This document shows positions 20,597 through 34,800 of a stretch of 64,000 nt of DNA, one piece after another (the stretch's first letter is position 1; each line of letters begins with the position of its first letter). Origin of the DNA: Auanema rhodensis (Eukaryota > Nematoda > Chromadorea > Rhabditida > Rhabditidae). The notes below the pieces were generated by a model. It was not told the DNA's origin and searched no databases. It saw nothing but the letters and a program-made list of their open reading frames with translations. The position numbers and the translations under genes are program-made. Location: positions 744,001-808,000 of the forward strand of contig OZ059895.1 of assembly GCA_964057225.1 (NCBI GenBank), written 5' to 3'.

Positions 20597-23500
20597 GAAT
20601 GCACTATACTACATTGAGAAACGCTTAATACAAAAATTAGTTATGATCGTTTGAAAAATGATGCATTAGTGTATGTTGAGTTTCCATGTACACTCAACAT
20701 TGCTTCCAAAAACATTTTGACAAAAATTTTTTCGAAACATTTCAAAATAATTTAGCAAAAAGTAGATGTTTTTAGATTCCTTTTTTTGAGGCAAAGACGA
20801 TGGACAATGTTATTCAACGAAAAAATTAATTCTTCAGGGTGAAAATCGAGGATATAAGTGTGAACTTATATCAGTTGATATCTCGGTGCATTTTTAAGTT
20901 AGCGCAAATCTGATAACACAAATCGACGCAGCTTAAAAATCCGCATCGAATGCACTATACTACATTGAGAAACGCTTAATACAAAAATTAGTTATGATCG
21001 TTTGAAAAATGATGCAATAGTGTATGTTGAGTTTCCATGTACACTCAACATTGCTTCCAAAAACATTTTGACAAAAATTTTTTCGAAAAATTTCAAAATA
21101 ATTTAGCAAAAAGTAGATGTTTTTAGATTTCATTTTTCAAGGCAAAGACGATAGACAATGTTATTCAACGAAAAAATTAATTCTTCAGGGTGAAAATCGA
21201 GGATATAAGTGTGAACTTATATCAGTTGATATCTCGGTGCATTTTTAAGCTAGCGCAAATCTGATAACACAGATCGACGCAGCTTAAAAATCCGCATCGA
21301 ATGCACTATACTACATTGAGAAACGCTTAATACAAAAATTTGTTATGATCGTTTGAAAAATGATGCATTAGTGTATGTTGAGTTTCCATGTACACTCAAC
21401 ATTGCTTCCAAAAACATTTTGACAAAAATTTTTTCGAAACATTTCAAAATAATTTAGCAAAAAGTAGATGTTTTTAGATTCCTTTTTTTAAGGCAAAGAC
21501 GATGGACAATGTTATTCAACGAAAAAATTAATTCTTCAGGGAGAAAATCGAGGATATAAGTGTGAACTTATATCAGTTGATATCTCGGTGCATTTTTAAG
21601 CTAGCGCAAATCTGATAACACAAATCGACGCAGCTCAAAAATCCGCATCGAATGCACTATACTACATTGAGAAACGCTTAATACAAAAATTAGTTATGAT
21701 CGTTTGAAAAATGATGCATTAGTGTATGTTGAGTTTCCATGTACACTCAACATTGCTTCCAAAAACATTTTGACAAAATTTTTTCGAAAAATTTCAAAAT
21801 AATTTAGCAAAAAGTAGATGTTTTTAGATTCCTTTTCTTGAGGCAAAGACGATGGACAATGTTATTCAACGAAAAAATTAATTCTTCAGGGTGAAAATTG
21901 AGGATATAAGTGTGAACTTATATCAGTTGATATCTCGGTGCATTTTTAAGTTAGCGCAAATCTGATAACAAAGATCGACGCAGCTTAAAAATCCGCATCG
22001 AATGCACTATACTACATTGAGAAACGCTTAATACAAAAATTAGTTATGATCGTTTGAAAAATGATGCATTAGTGTATGTTGAGTTTCCATGTACACTCAA
22101 CATTGCTTCCAAAAACATTTTGACAAAAATTTTTTCGAAACATTTCAAAATAATTTAGCAAAAAGTAGATGTTTTTAGATTCCTTTTTTTGAGGCAAAGA
22201 CGATGGACAATGTTATTCAACGAAAAAATTAATTCTTCAGGGTGAAAATCGAGGATATAAGTGTGAACTTATATCAGTTGATATCTCGGTGCATTTTTAA
22301 GTTAGCGCAAATCTGATAACACAAATCGACGCAGCTTAAAAATCCGCATCGAATGCACTATACTACATTGAGAAACGCTTAATACAAAAATTAGTTATGA
22401 TCGTTTGAAAAATGATGCAATAGTGTATGTTGAGTTTCCATGTACACTCAACATTGCTTCCAAAAACATTTTGACAAAAATTTTTTCGAAAAATTTCAAA
22501 ATAATTTAGCAAAAAGTAGATGTTTTTAGATTTCATTTTTCAAGGCAAAGACGATAGACAATGTTATTCAACGAAAAAATTAATTCTTCAGGGTGAAAAT
22601 CGAGGATATAAGTGTGAACTTATATCAGTTGATATCTCGGTGCATTTTTAAGCTAGCGCAAATCTGATAACACAGATCGACGCAGCTTAAAAATCCGCAT
22701 CGAATGCACTATACTACATTGAGAAACGCTTAATACAAAAATTAGTTATGATCGTTTGAAAAATGATGCATTAGTGTATGTTGAGTTTCCATGTACACTC
22801 AACATTGCTTCCAAAAACATTTTGACAAAATTTTTTCGAAAAATTTCAAAATAATTTAGCAAAAAGTAGATGTTTTTAGATTCCTTTTTTTGAGGCAAAG
22901 ACGATGGACAATGTTATTCAACGAAAAAATTAATTCTTCAGGGTGAAAATCGAGGATATAAGTGTGAACTTATATCAGTTGATATCTCGGTGCATTTTTA
23001 AGCTAGCGCAAATCTGATAACACAGATCGACGCAGCTTAAAAATCCGCATCGAATGCACTATACTACATTGAGAAACGCTTAATACAAAAATTAGTTATG
23101 ATCGTTTGAAAAATGATGCATTAGTGTATGTTGAGTTTCCATGTACACTCAACATTGCTTCCAAAAACATTTTGACAAAATTTTTTCGAAAAATTTCAAA
23201 ATAATTTAGCAAAAAGTAGATGTTTTTAGATTCCTTTTTTTGAGGCAAAGACGATGGACAATGTTATTCAACGAAAAAATTAATTCTTCAGGGTGAAAAT
23301 TGAGGATATAAGTGTGAACTTATATCAGTTGATATCTCGGTGCATTTTTAAGTTAGCGCAAATCTGATAACAAAGATCGACGCAGCTTAAAAATCCGCAT
23401 CGAATGCACTATACTACATTGAGAAACGCTTAATACAAAAATTAGTTATGATCGTTTGAAAAATGATGCATTAGTGTATGTTGAGTTTCCATGTACACTC

Positions 23501-26209
23501 AACATTGCTTCCAAAAACATTTTGACAAAAATTTTTTCGAAACATTTCAAAATAATTTAGCAAAAAGTAGATGTTTTTAGATTCCTTTTTTTGAGGCAAA
23601 GACGATGGACAATGTTATTCAACGAAAAAATTAATTCTTCAGGGTGAAAATCGAGGATATAAGTGTGAACTTATATCAGTTGATATCTCGGTGCATTTTT
23701 AAGTTAGCGCAAATCTGATAACACAAATCGACGCAGCTTAAAAATCCGCATCGAATGCACTATACTACATTGAGAAACGCTTAATACAAAAATTAGTTAT
23801 GATCGTTTGAAAAATGATGCAATAGTGTATGTTGAGTTTCCATGTACACTCAACATTGCTTCCAAAAACATTTTGACAAAAATTTTTTCGAAAAATTTCA
23901 AAATAATTTAGCAAAAAGTAGATGTTTTTAGATTTCATTTTTCAAGGCAAAGACGATAGACAATGTTATTCAACGAAAAAATTAATTCTTCAGGGTGAAA
24001 ATCGAGGATATAAGTGTGAACTTATATCAGTTGATATCTCGGTGCATTTTTAAGCTAGCGCAAATCTGATAACACAGATCGACGCAGCTTAAAAATCCGC
24101 ATCGAATGCACTATACTACATTAAGAAACGCTTAATACAAAAATTTGTTATGATCGTTTGAAAAATGATGCATTAGTGTATGTTGAGTTTCCATGTACAC
24201 TCAACATTGCTTCCAAAAACATTTTGACAAAAATTTTTTCGAAACATTTCAAAATAATTTAGCAAAAAGTAGATGTTTTTAGATTCCTTTTTTCAAGGCA
24301 AAGACGATGGACAATGTTATTCAACGAAAAAATTAATTCTTCAGGGAGAAAATCGAGGATATAAGTGTGAACTTATATCAGTTGATATCTCGGTGCATTT
24401 TTAAGCTAGCGCAAATCTGATAACACAAATCGACGCAGCTTAAAAATCCGCATCGAATGCACTATACTACATTGAGAAACGCTTAATACAAAAATTAGTT
24501 ATGATCGTTTGAAAAATGATGCATTAGTGTATGTTGAGTTTCCATGTACACTCAACATTGCTTCCAAAAACATTTTGACAAAAATTTTTTCGAAAAATTT
24601 CAAAATAATTTAGCAAAAAGTAGATGTTTTTAGATTTCATTTTTCAAGGCAAAGACGATAGACAATGTTATTCAACGAAAAAACTAATTCTTCAGGGTGA
24701 AAATCGAGGATATAAGTGTGAACTTATATCAGTTGATATCTCGGTGCATTTTTAAGCTAGCGCAAATCTGATAACACAGATCGACGCAGCTTAAAAATCC
24801 GCATCGAATGCACTATACTACATTGAGAAACGCTTAATACAAAAATTAGTTATGATCGTTTGAAAAATGATGCATTAGTGTATGTTGAGTTTCCATGTAC
24901 ACTCAACATTGCTTCCAAAAACATTTTGACAAAAATTTTTTTGAAAAATTTCAAAATAATTTAGCAAAAAGTAGATGTTTTTAGATCCCATTTTTCAAAG
25001 CAAAGACGATGGACAATGTTATTCAACGAAAAAATTAATTCTTCAGGGTGAAAATCGAAGATATAAGTGTGAACTTATATCAGTTGATATCTCGGTGCAT
25101 TTTTAAGTTAGCGCAAATCTGATAACACAAATCGACGCAGCTTAAAAATCCGCATCGAATGCACTATACTACATTAAGAAACGCTTAATACAAAAATTAG
25201 TTATGATCGTTTGAAAAATGATGCAATAGTGTATGTTGAGTTTCCATGTACACTCAACATTGCTTCCAAAAACATTTTGACAAAAATTTTTTCGAAACAT
25301 TTCAAAATAATTTAGCAAAAAGTAGAAGTTTTTAGATTCCTTTTTTCAAGGCAAAGACGATGGACAATGTTATTCAACGAAAAAATTAATTCTTCAGGGA
25401 GAAAATCGAGGATATAAGTGTGAACTTATATCAGTTGATATCTCGGTGCATTTTTAAGCTAGCGCAAATCTGATAACACAAATCGACGCAGCTCAAAAAT
25501 CCGCATCGAATGCACTATACTACATTGAGAAACGCTTAATACAAAAATTAGTTATGATCGTTTGAAAAATGATGCATTAGTGTATGTTGAGTTTCCATGT
25601 ACACTCAACATTGCTTCCAAAAACATTTTGACAAAAATTTTTTCGAAAAATTTCAAAATAATTTAGCAAAAAGTAGATGTTTTTAGATTCCTTTTTTTGA
25701 GGCAAAGACGATGGACAATGTTATTCAACGAAAAAATTAATTCTTCAGGGTGAAAATTGAGGATATAAGTGTGAACTTATATCAGTTGATATCTCGGTGC
25801 ATTTTTAAGTTAGCGCAAATCTGATAACAAAGATCGACGCAGCTTAAAAATCCGCATCGAATGCACTATACTACATTGAGAAACGCTTAATACAAAAATT
25901 AGTTATGATCGTTTGAAAAATGATGCATTAGTGTATGTTGAGTTTCCATGTACACTCAACATTGCTTCCAAAAACATTTTGACAAAAATTTTTTCGAAAC
26001 ATTTCAAAATAATTTAGCAAAAAGTAGATGTTTTTAGATTCCTTTTTTTGAGGCAAAGACGATGGACAATGTTATTCAACGAAAAAATTAATTCTTCAGG
26101 GTGAAAATCGAGGATATAAGTGTGAACTTATATCAGTTGATATCTCGGTGCATTTTTAAGTTAGCGCAAATCTGATAACACAAATCGACGCAGCTTAAAA
26201 ATCCGCATC
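20597..26209. repeat. 16-monomer satellite segment, first copy of a 5.6-kb duplication
   Basis: The type order is b-c-d'-a''-b-c-h-a'-b-c-d-e-f-g-a-b, total 5,613 bp. It contains three kinds of marker monomer: d' (21299; d head, TTTTTTTAAGG, CTCAAAA tail), a'' (21650; 350 bp, CCTTTTCTTGAGG) and h (22702; 350 bp, a-type head with a GCTAGC/CACAG tail). The same order and exact length recur at 31824-37436, with only scattered single-base differences seen by eye. Confidence 0.88.
23052..25507. repeat. Seven-monomer repeat a'-b-c-d-e-f-g, copy 2
   Basis: Starts are 23052 a' (350 bp, one A missing from the A5 run), 23402 b, 23753 c, 24104 d, 24455 e, 24806 f and 25157 g. The d and g units both carry ACATTAAGAAAC instead of ACATTGAGAAAC. 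The total is 2,456 bp. Confidence 0.88.
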
Positions 26210-29200
26210 GAATGCACTATACTACATTGAGAAACGCTTAATACAAAAATTAGTTATGATCGTTTGAAAAATGATGCAATAGTGTATGTTGAGTTTCCAT
26301 GTACACTCAACATTGCTTCCAAAAACATTTTGACAAAAATTTTTTCGAAACATTTCAAAATAATTTAGCAAAAAGTAGATGTTTTTAGATTCCTTTTTTT
26401 GAGGCAAAGACGATGGACAATGTTATTCAACGAAAAAATTAATTCTTCAGGGTGAAAATTGAGGATATAAGTGTGAACTTATATCAGTTGATATCTCGGT
26501 GCATTTTTAAGTTAGCGCAAATCTGATAACAAAGATCGACGCAGCTTAAAAATCCGCATCGAATGCACTATACTACATTGAGAAACGCTTAATACAAAAA
26601 TTAGTTATGATCGTTTGAAAAATGATGCATTAGTGTATGTTGAGTTTCCATGTACACTCAACATTGCTTCCAAAAACATTTTGACAAAAATTTTTTCGAA
26701 ACATTTCAAAATAATTTAGCAAAAAGTAGATGTTTTTAGATTCCTTTTTTTGAGGCAAAGACGATGGACAATGTTATTCAACGAAAAAATTAATTCTTCA
26801 GGGTGAAAATCGAGGATATAAGTGTGAACTTATATCAGTTGATATCTCGGTGCATTTTTAAGTTAGCGCAAATCTGATAACACAAATCGACGCAGCTTAA
26901 AAATCCGCATCGAATGCACTATACTACATTGAGAAACGCTTAATACAAAAATTAGTTATGATCGTTTGAAAAATGATGCAATAGTGTATGTTGAGTTTCC
27001 ATGTACACTCAACATTGCTTCCAAAAACATTTTGACAAAAATTTTTTCGAAAAATTTCAAAATAATTTAGCAAAAAGTAGATGTTTTTAGATTTCATTTT
27101 TCAAGGCAAAGACGATAGACAATGTTATTCAACGAAAAAATTAATTCTTCAGGGTGAAAATCGAGGATATAAGTGTGAACTTATATCAGTTGATATCTCG
27201 GTGCATTTTTAAGCTAGCGCAAATCTGATAACACAGATCGACGCAGCTTAAAAATCCGCATCGAATGCACTATACTACATTGAGAAACGCTTAATACAAA
27301 AATTAGTTATGATCGTTTGAAAAATGATGCATTAGTGTATGTTGAGTTTCCATGTACACTCAACATTGCTTCCAAAAACATTTTGACAAAATTTTTTCGA
27401 AAAATTTCAAAATAATTTAGCAAAAAGTAGATGTTTTTAGATTCCTTTTTTTGAGGCAAAGACGATGGACAATGTTATTCAACGAAAAAATTAATTCTTC
27501 AGGGTGAAAATCGAGGATATAAGTGTGAACTTATATCAGTTGATATCTCGGTGCATTTTTAAGCTAGCGCAAATCTGATAACACAGATCGACGCAGCTTA
27601 AAAATCCGCATCGAATGCACTATACTACATTGAGAAACGCTTAATACAAAAATTAGTTATGATCGTTTGAAAAATGATGCATTAGTGTATGTTGAGTTTC
27701 CATGTACACTCAACATTGCTTCCAAAAACATTTTGACAAAATTTTTTCGAAAAATTTCAAAATAATTTAGCAAAAAGTAGATGTTTTTAGATTCCTTTTT
27801 TTGAGGCAAAGACGATGGACAATGTTATTCAACGAAAAAATTAATTCTTCAGGGTGAAAATTGAGGATATAAGTGTGAACTTATATCAGTTGATATCTCG
27901 GTGCATTTTTAAGTTAGCGCAAATCTGATAACAAAGATCGACGCAGCTTAAAAATCCGCATCGAATGCACTATACTACATTGAGAAACGCTTAATACAAA
28001 AATTAGTTATGATCGTTTGAAAAATGATGCATTAGTGTATGTTGAGTTTCCATGTACACTCAACATTGCTTCCAAAAACATTTTGACAAAAATTTTTTCG
28101 AAACATTTCAAAATAATTTAGCAAAAAGTAGATGTTTTTAGATTCCTTTTTTTGAGGCAAAGACGATGGACAATGTTATTCAACGAAAAAATTAATTCTT
28201 CAGGGTGAAAATCGAGGATATAAGTGTGAACTTATATCAGTTGATATCTCGGTGCATTTTTAAGTTAGCGCAAATCTGATAACACAAATCGACGCAGCTT
28301 AAAAATCCGCATCGAATGCACTATACTACATTGAGAAACGCTTAATACAAAAATTAGTTATGATCGTTTGAAAAATGATGCAATAGTGTATGTTGAGTTT
28401 CCATGTACACTCAACATTGCTTCCAAAAACATTTTGACAAAAATTTTTTCGAAAAATTTCAAAATAATTTAGCAAAAAGTAGATGTTTTTAGATTTCATT
28501 TTTCAAGGCAAAGACGATAGACAATGTTATTCAACGAAAAAATTAATTCTTCAGGGTGAAAATCGAGGATATAAGTGTGAACTTATATCAGTTGATATCT
28601 CGGTGCATTTTTAAGCTAGCGCAAATCTGATAACACAGATCGACGCAGCTTAAAAATCCGCATCGAATGCACTATACTACATTAAGAAACGCTTAATACA
28701 AAAATTTGTTATGATCGTTTGAAAAATGATGCATTAGTGTATGTTGAGTTTCCATGTACACTCAACATTGCTTCCAAAAACATTTTGACAAAAATTTTTT
28801 CGAAACATTTCAAAATAATTTAGCAAAAAGTAGATGTTTTTAGATTCCTTTTTTCAAGGCAAAGACGATGGACAATGTTATTCAACGAAAAAATTAATTC
28901 TTCAGGGAGAAAATCGAGGATATAAGTGTGAACTTATATCAGTTGATATCTCGGTGCATTTTTAAGCTAGCGCAAATCTGATAACACAAATCGACGCAGC
29001 TTAAAAATCCGCATCGAATGCACTATACTACATTGAGAAACGCTTAATACAAAAATTAGTTATGATCGTTTGAAAAATGATGCATTAGTGTATGTTGAGT
29101 TTCCATGTACACTCAACATTGCTTCCAAAAACATTTTGACAAAAATTTTTTCGAAAAATTTCAAAATAATTTAGCAAAAAGTAGATGTTTTTAGATTTCA

Positions 29201-31823
29201 TTTTTCAAGGCAAAGACGATAGACAATGTTATTCAACGAAAAAACTAATTCTTCAGGGTGAAAATCGAGGATATAAGTGTGAACTTATATCAGTTGATAT
29301 CTCGGTGCATTTTTAAGCTAGCGCAAATCTGATAACACAGATCGACGCAGCTTAAAAATCCGCATCGAATGCACTATACTACATTGAGAAACGCTTAATA
29401 CAAAAATTAGTTATGATCGTTTGAAAAATGATGCATTAGTGTATGTTGAGTTTCCATGTACACTCAACATTGCTTCCAAAAACATTTTGACAAAAATTTT
29501 TTTGAAAAATTTCAAAATAATTTAGCAAAAAGTAGATGTTTTTAGATCCCATTTTTCAAAGCAAAGACGATGGACAATGTTATTCAACGAAAAAATTAAT
29601 TCTTCAGGGTGAAAATCGAAGATATAAGTGTGAACTTATATCAGTTGATATCTCGGTGCATTTTTAAGTTAGCGCAAATCTGATAACACAAATCGACGCA
29701 GCTTAAAAATCCGCATCGAATGCACTATACTACATTAAGAAACGCTTAATACAAAAATTAGTTATGATCGTTTGAAAAATGATGCAATAGTGTATGTTGA
29801 GTTTCCATGTACACTCAACATTGCTTCCAAAAACATTTTGACAAAAATTTTTTCGAAACATTTCAAAATAATTTAGCAAAAAGTAGAAGTTTTTAGATTC
29901 CTTTTTTCAAGGCAAAGACGATGGACAATGTTATTCAACGAAAAAATTAATTCTTCAGGGAGAAAATCGAGGATATAAGTGTGAACTTATATCAGTTGAT
30001 ATCTCGGTGCATTTTTAAGCTAGCGCAAATCTGATAACACAAATCGACGCAGCTCAAAAATCCGCATCGAATGCACTATACTACATTGAGAAACGCTTAA
30101 TACAAAAATTAGTTATGATCGTTTGAAAAATGATGCATTAGTGTATGTTGAGTTTCCATGTACACTCAACATTGCTTCCAAAAACATTTTGACAAAAATT
30201 TTTTCGAAAAATTTCAAAATAATTTAGCAAAAAGTAGATGTTTTTAGATTCCTTTTTTTGAGGCAAAGACGATGGACAATGTTATTCAACGAAAAAATTA
30301 ATTCTTCAGGGTGAAAATTGAGGATATAAGTGTGAACTTATATCAGTTGATATCTCGGTGCATTTTTAAGTTAGCGCAAATCTGATAACAAAGATCGACG
30401 CAGCTTAAAAATCCGCATCGAATGCACTATACTACATTGAGAAACGCTTAATACAAAAATTAGTTATGATCGTTTGAAAAATGATGCATTAGTGTATGTT
30501 GAGTTTCCATGTACACTCAACATTGCTTCCAAAAACATTTTGACAAAAATTTTTTCGAAACATTTCAAAATAATTTAGCAAAAAGTAGATGTTTTTAGAT
30601 TCCTTTTTTTGAGGCAAAGACGATGGACAATGTTATTCAACGAAAAAATTAATTCTTCAGGGTGAAAATCGAGGATATAAGTGTGAACTTATATCAGTTG
30701 ATATCTCGGTGCATTTTTAAGTTAGCGCAAATCTGATAACACAAATCGACGCAGCTTAAAAATCCGCATCGAATGCACTATACTACATTGAGAAACGCTT
30801 AATACAAAAATTAGTTATGATCGTTTGAAAAATGATGCATTAGTGTATGTTGAGTTTCCATGTACACTCAACATTGCTTCCAAAAACATTTTGACAAAAA
30901 TTTTTTCGAAAAATTTCAAAATAATTTAGCAAAAAGTAGATGTTTTTAGATTCCTTTTTTTGAGGCAAAGACGATGGACAATGTTATTCAACGAAAAAAT
31001 TAATTCTTCAGGGTGAAAATTGAGGATATAAGTGTGAACTTATATCAGTTGATATCTCGGTGCATTTTTAAGTTAGCGCAAATCTGATAACAAAGATCGA
31101 CGCAGCTTAAAAATCCGCATCGAATGCACTATACTACATTGAGAAACGCTTAATACAAAAATTAGTTATGATCGTTTGAAAAATGATGCATTAGTGTATG
31201 TTGAGTTTCCATGTACACTCAACATTGCTTCCAAAAACATTTTGACAAAAATTTTTTCGAAACATTTCAAAATAATTTAGCAAAAAGTAGATGTTTTTAG
31301 ATTCCTTTTTTTGAGGCAAAGACGATGGACAATGTTATTCAACGAAAAAATTAATTCTTCAGGGTGAAAATCGAGGATATAAGTGTGAACTTATATCAGT
31401 TGATATCTCGGTGCATTTTTAAGTTAGCGCAAATCTGATAACACAAATCGACGCAGCTTAAAAATCCGCATCGAATGCACTATACTACATTGAGAAACGC
31501 TTAATACAAAAATTAGTTATGATCGTTTGAAAAATGATGCAATAGTGTATGTTGAGTTTCCATGTACACTCAACATTGCTTCCAAAAACATTTTGACAAA
31601 AATTTTTTCGAAACATTTCAAAATAATTTAGCAAAAAGTAGATGTTTTTAGATTCCTTTTTTTGAGGCAAAGACGATGGACAATGTTATTCAACGAAAAA
31701 ATTAATTCTTCAGGGTGAAAATTGAGGATATAAGTGTGAACTTATATCAGTTGATATCTCGGTGCATTTTTAAGTTAGCGCAAATCTGATAACAAAGATC
31801 GACGCAGCTTAAAAATCCGCATC
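26210..31823. repeat. Satellite segment between the two 5.6-kb copies, with its own 11-monomer repeat
   Basis: The order is i-b-c-h-a'-b-c-d-e-f-g-a-b-a-b-i-b. The segment c-h-a'-b-c-d-e-f-g-a-b at 26912-30770 (3,859 bp) has the same order and length as 22351-26209 and 33578-37436. The i monomers (26210 and 31473) have CAATA and CGAAACATTT in front and a-type TTGAGG, GTTAGC, CAAAG behind. The a-b pair at 30069-30770 is repeated at 30771-31472, a two-monomer expansion. Confidence 0.85.
27613..30068. repeat. Seven-monomer repeat a'-b-c-d-e-f-g, copy 3
   Basis: Starts are 27613 a' (350 bp), 27963 b, 28314 c, 28665 d, 29016 e, 29367 f and 29718 g, in the same order as copy 2. It shares with copy 2 the ACATTAAGAAAC variant in both d and g, so the two are closer to each other than to the copy at 16502. 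Confidence 0.88.
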
Positions 31824-34800
31824 GAATGCACTATACTACATTGAGAAACGCTTAATACAAAAATTAGTTATGATCGTTTGAAAAATGATGCATTAGTGTA
31901 TGTTGAGTTTCCATGTACACTCAACATTGCTTCCAAAAACATTTTGACAAAAATTTTTTCGAAACATTTCAAAATAATTTAGCAAAAAGTAGATGTTTTT
32001 AGATTCCTTTTTTTGAGGCAAAGACGATGGACAATGTTATTCAACGAAAAAATTAATTCTTCAGGGTGAAAATCGAGGATATAAGTGTGAACTTATATCA
32101 GTTGATATCTCGGTGCATTTTTAAGTTAGCGCAAATCTGATAACACAAATCGACGCAGCTTAAAAATCCGCATCGAATGCACTATACTACATTGAGAAAC
32201 GCTTAATACAAAAATTAGTTATGATCGTTTGAAAAATGATGCAATAGTGTATGTTGAGTTTCCATGTACACTCAACATTGCTTCCAAAAACATTTTGACA
32301 AAAATTTTTTCGAAAAATTTCAAAATAATTTAGCAAAAAGTAGATGTTTTTAGATTTCATTTTTCAAGGCAAAGACGATAGACAATGTTATTCAACGAAA
32401 AAATTAATTCTTCAGGGTGAAAATCGAGGATATAAGTGTGAACTTATATCAGTTGATATCTCGGTGCATTTTTAAGCTAGCGCAAATCTGATAACACAGA
32501 TCGACGCAGCTTAAAAATCCGCATCGAATGCACTATACTACATTGAGAAACGCTTAATACAAAAATTTGTTATGATCGTTTGAAAAATGATGCATTAGTG
32601 TATGTTGAGTTTCCATGTACACTCAACATTGCTTCCAAAAACATTTTGACAAAAATTTTTTCGAAACATTTCAAAATAATTTAGCAAAAAGTAGATGTTT
32701 TTAGATTCCTTTTTTTAAGGCAAAGACGATGGACAATGTTATTCAACGAAAAAATTAATTCTTCAGGGAGAAAATCGAGGATATAAGTGTGAACTTATAT
32801 CAGTTGATATCTCGGTGCATTTTTAAGCTAGCGCAAATCTGATAACACAAATCGACGCAGCTCAAAAATCCGCATCGAATGCACTATACTACATTGAGAA
32901 ACGCTTAATACAAAAATTAGTTATGATCGTTTGAAAAATGATGCATTAGTGTATGTTGAGTTTCCATGTACACTCAACATTGCTTCCAAAAACATTTTGA
33001 CAAAATTTTTTCGAAAAATTTCAAAATAATTTAGCAAAAAGTAGATGTTTTTAGATTCCTTTTCTTGAGGCAAAGACGATGGACAATGTTATTCAACGAA
33101 AAAATTAATTCTTCAGGGTGAAAATTGAGGATATAAGTGTGAACTTATATCAGTTGATATCTCGGTGCATTTTTAAGTTAGCGCAAATCTGATAACAAAG
33201 ATCGACGCAGCTTAAAAATCCGCATCGAATGCACTATACTACATTGAGAAACGCTTAATACAAAAATTAGTTATGATCGTTTGAAAAATGATGCATTAGT
33301 GTATGTTGAGTTTCCATGTACACTCAACATTGCTTCCAAAAACATTTTGACAAAAATTTTTTCGAAACATTTCAAAATAATTTAGCAAAAAGTAGATGTT
33401 TTTAGATTCTTTTTTTTGAGGCAAAGACGATGGACAATGTTATTCAACGAAAAAATTAATTCTTCAGGGTGAAAATCGAGGATATAAGTGTGAACTTATA
33501 TCAGTTGATATCTCGGTGCATTTTTAAGTTAGCGCAAATCTGATAACACAAATCGACGCAGCTTAAAAATCCGCATCGAATGCACTATACTACATTGAGA
33601 AACGCTTAATACAAAAATTAGTTATGATCGTTTGAAAAATGATGCAATAGTGTATGTTGAGTTTCCATGTACACTCAACATTGCTTCCAAAAACATTTTG
33701 ACAAAAATTTTTTCGAAAAATTTCAAAATAATTTAGCAAAAAGTAGATGTTTTTAGATTTCATTTTTCAAGGCAAAGACGATAGACAATGTTATTCAACG
33801 AAAAAATTAATTCTTTAGGGTGAAAATCGAGGATATAAGTGTGAACTTATATCAGTTGATATCTCGGTGCATTTTTAAGCTAGCGCAAATCTGATAACAC
33901 AGATCGACGCAGCTTAAAAATCCGCATCGAATGCACTATACTACATTGAGAAACGCTTAATACAAAAATTAGTTATGATCGTTTGAAAAATGATGCATTA
34001 GTGTATGTTGAGTTTCCATGTACACTCAACATTGCTTCCAAAAACATTTTGACAAAATTTTTTCGAAAAATTTCAAAATAATTTAGCAAAAAGTAGATGT
34101 TTTTAGATTCCTTTTTTTGAGGCAAAGACGATGGACAATGTTATTCAACGAAAAAATTAATTCTTCAGGGTGAAAATCGAGGATATAAGTGTGAACTTAT
34201 ATCAGTTGATATCTCGGTGCATTTTTAAGCTAGCGCAAATCTGATAACACAGATCGACGCAGCTTAAAAATCCGCATCGAATGCACTATACTACATTGAG
34301 AAACGCTTAATACAAAAATTAGTTATGATCGTTTGAAAAATGATGCATTAGTGTATGTTGAGTTTCCATGTACACTCAACATTGCTTCCAAAAACATTTT
34401 GACAAAATTTTTTCGAAAAATTTCAAAATAATTTAGCAAAAAGTAGATGTTTTTAGATTCCTTTTTTTGAGGCAAAGACGATGGACAATGTTATTCAACG
34501 AAAAAATTAATTCTTCAGGGTGAAAATTGAGGATATAAGTGTGAACTTATATCAGTTGATATCTCGGTGCATTTTTAAGTTAGCGCAAATCTGATAACAA
34601 AGATCGACGCAGCTTAAAAATCCGCATCGAATGCACTATACTACATTGAGAAACGCTTAATACAAAAATTAGTTATGATCGTTTGAAAAATGATGCATTA
34701 GTGTATGTTGAGTTTCCATGTACACTCAACATTGCTTCCAAAAACATTTTGACAAAAATTTTTTCGAAACATTTCAAAATAATTTAGCAAAAAGTAGATG

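Noticed and set aside
21299-21649. A second or truncated transposon causing the length changes in 350-bp monomers
   Set aside because: All 15 short units are explained by loss of a single A in an A run (14 in the A5 run before TTTTTT, one in GTTTGAAAATG); no foreign sequence is present.
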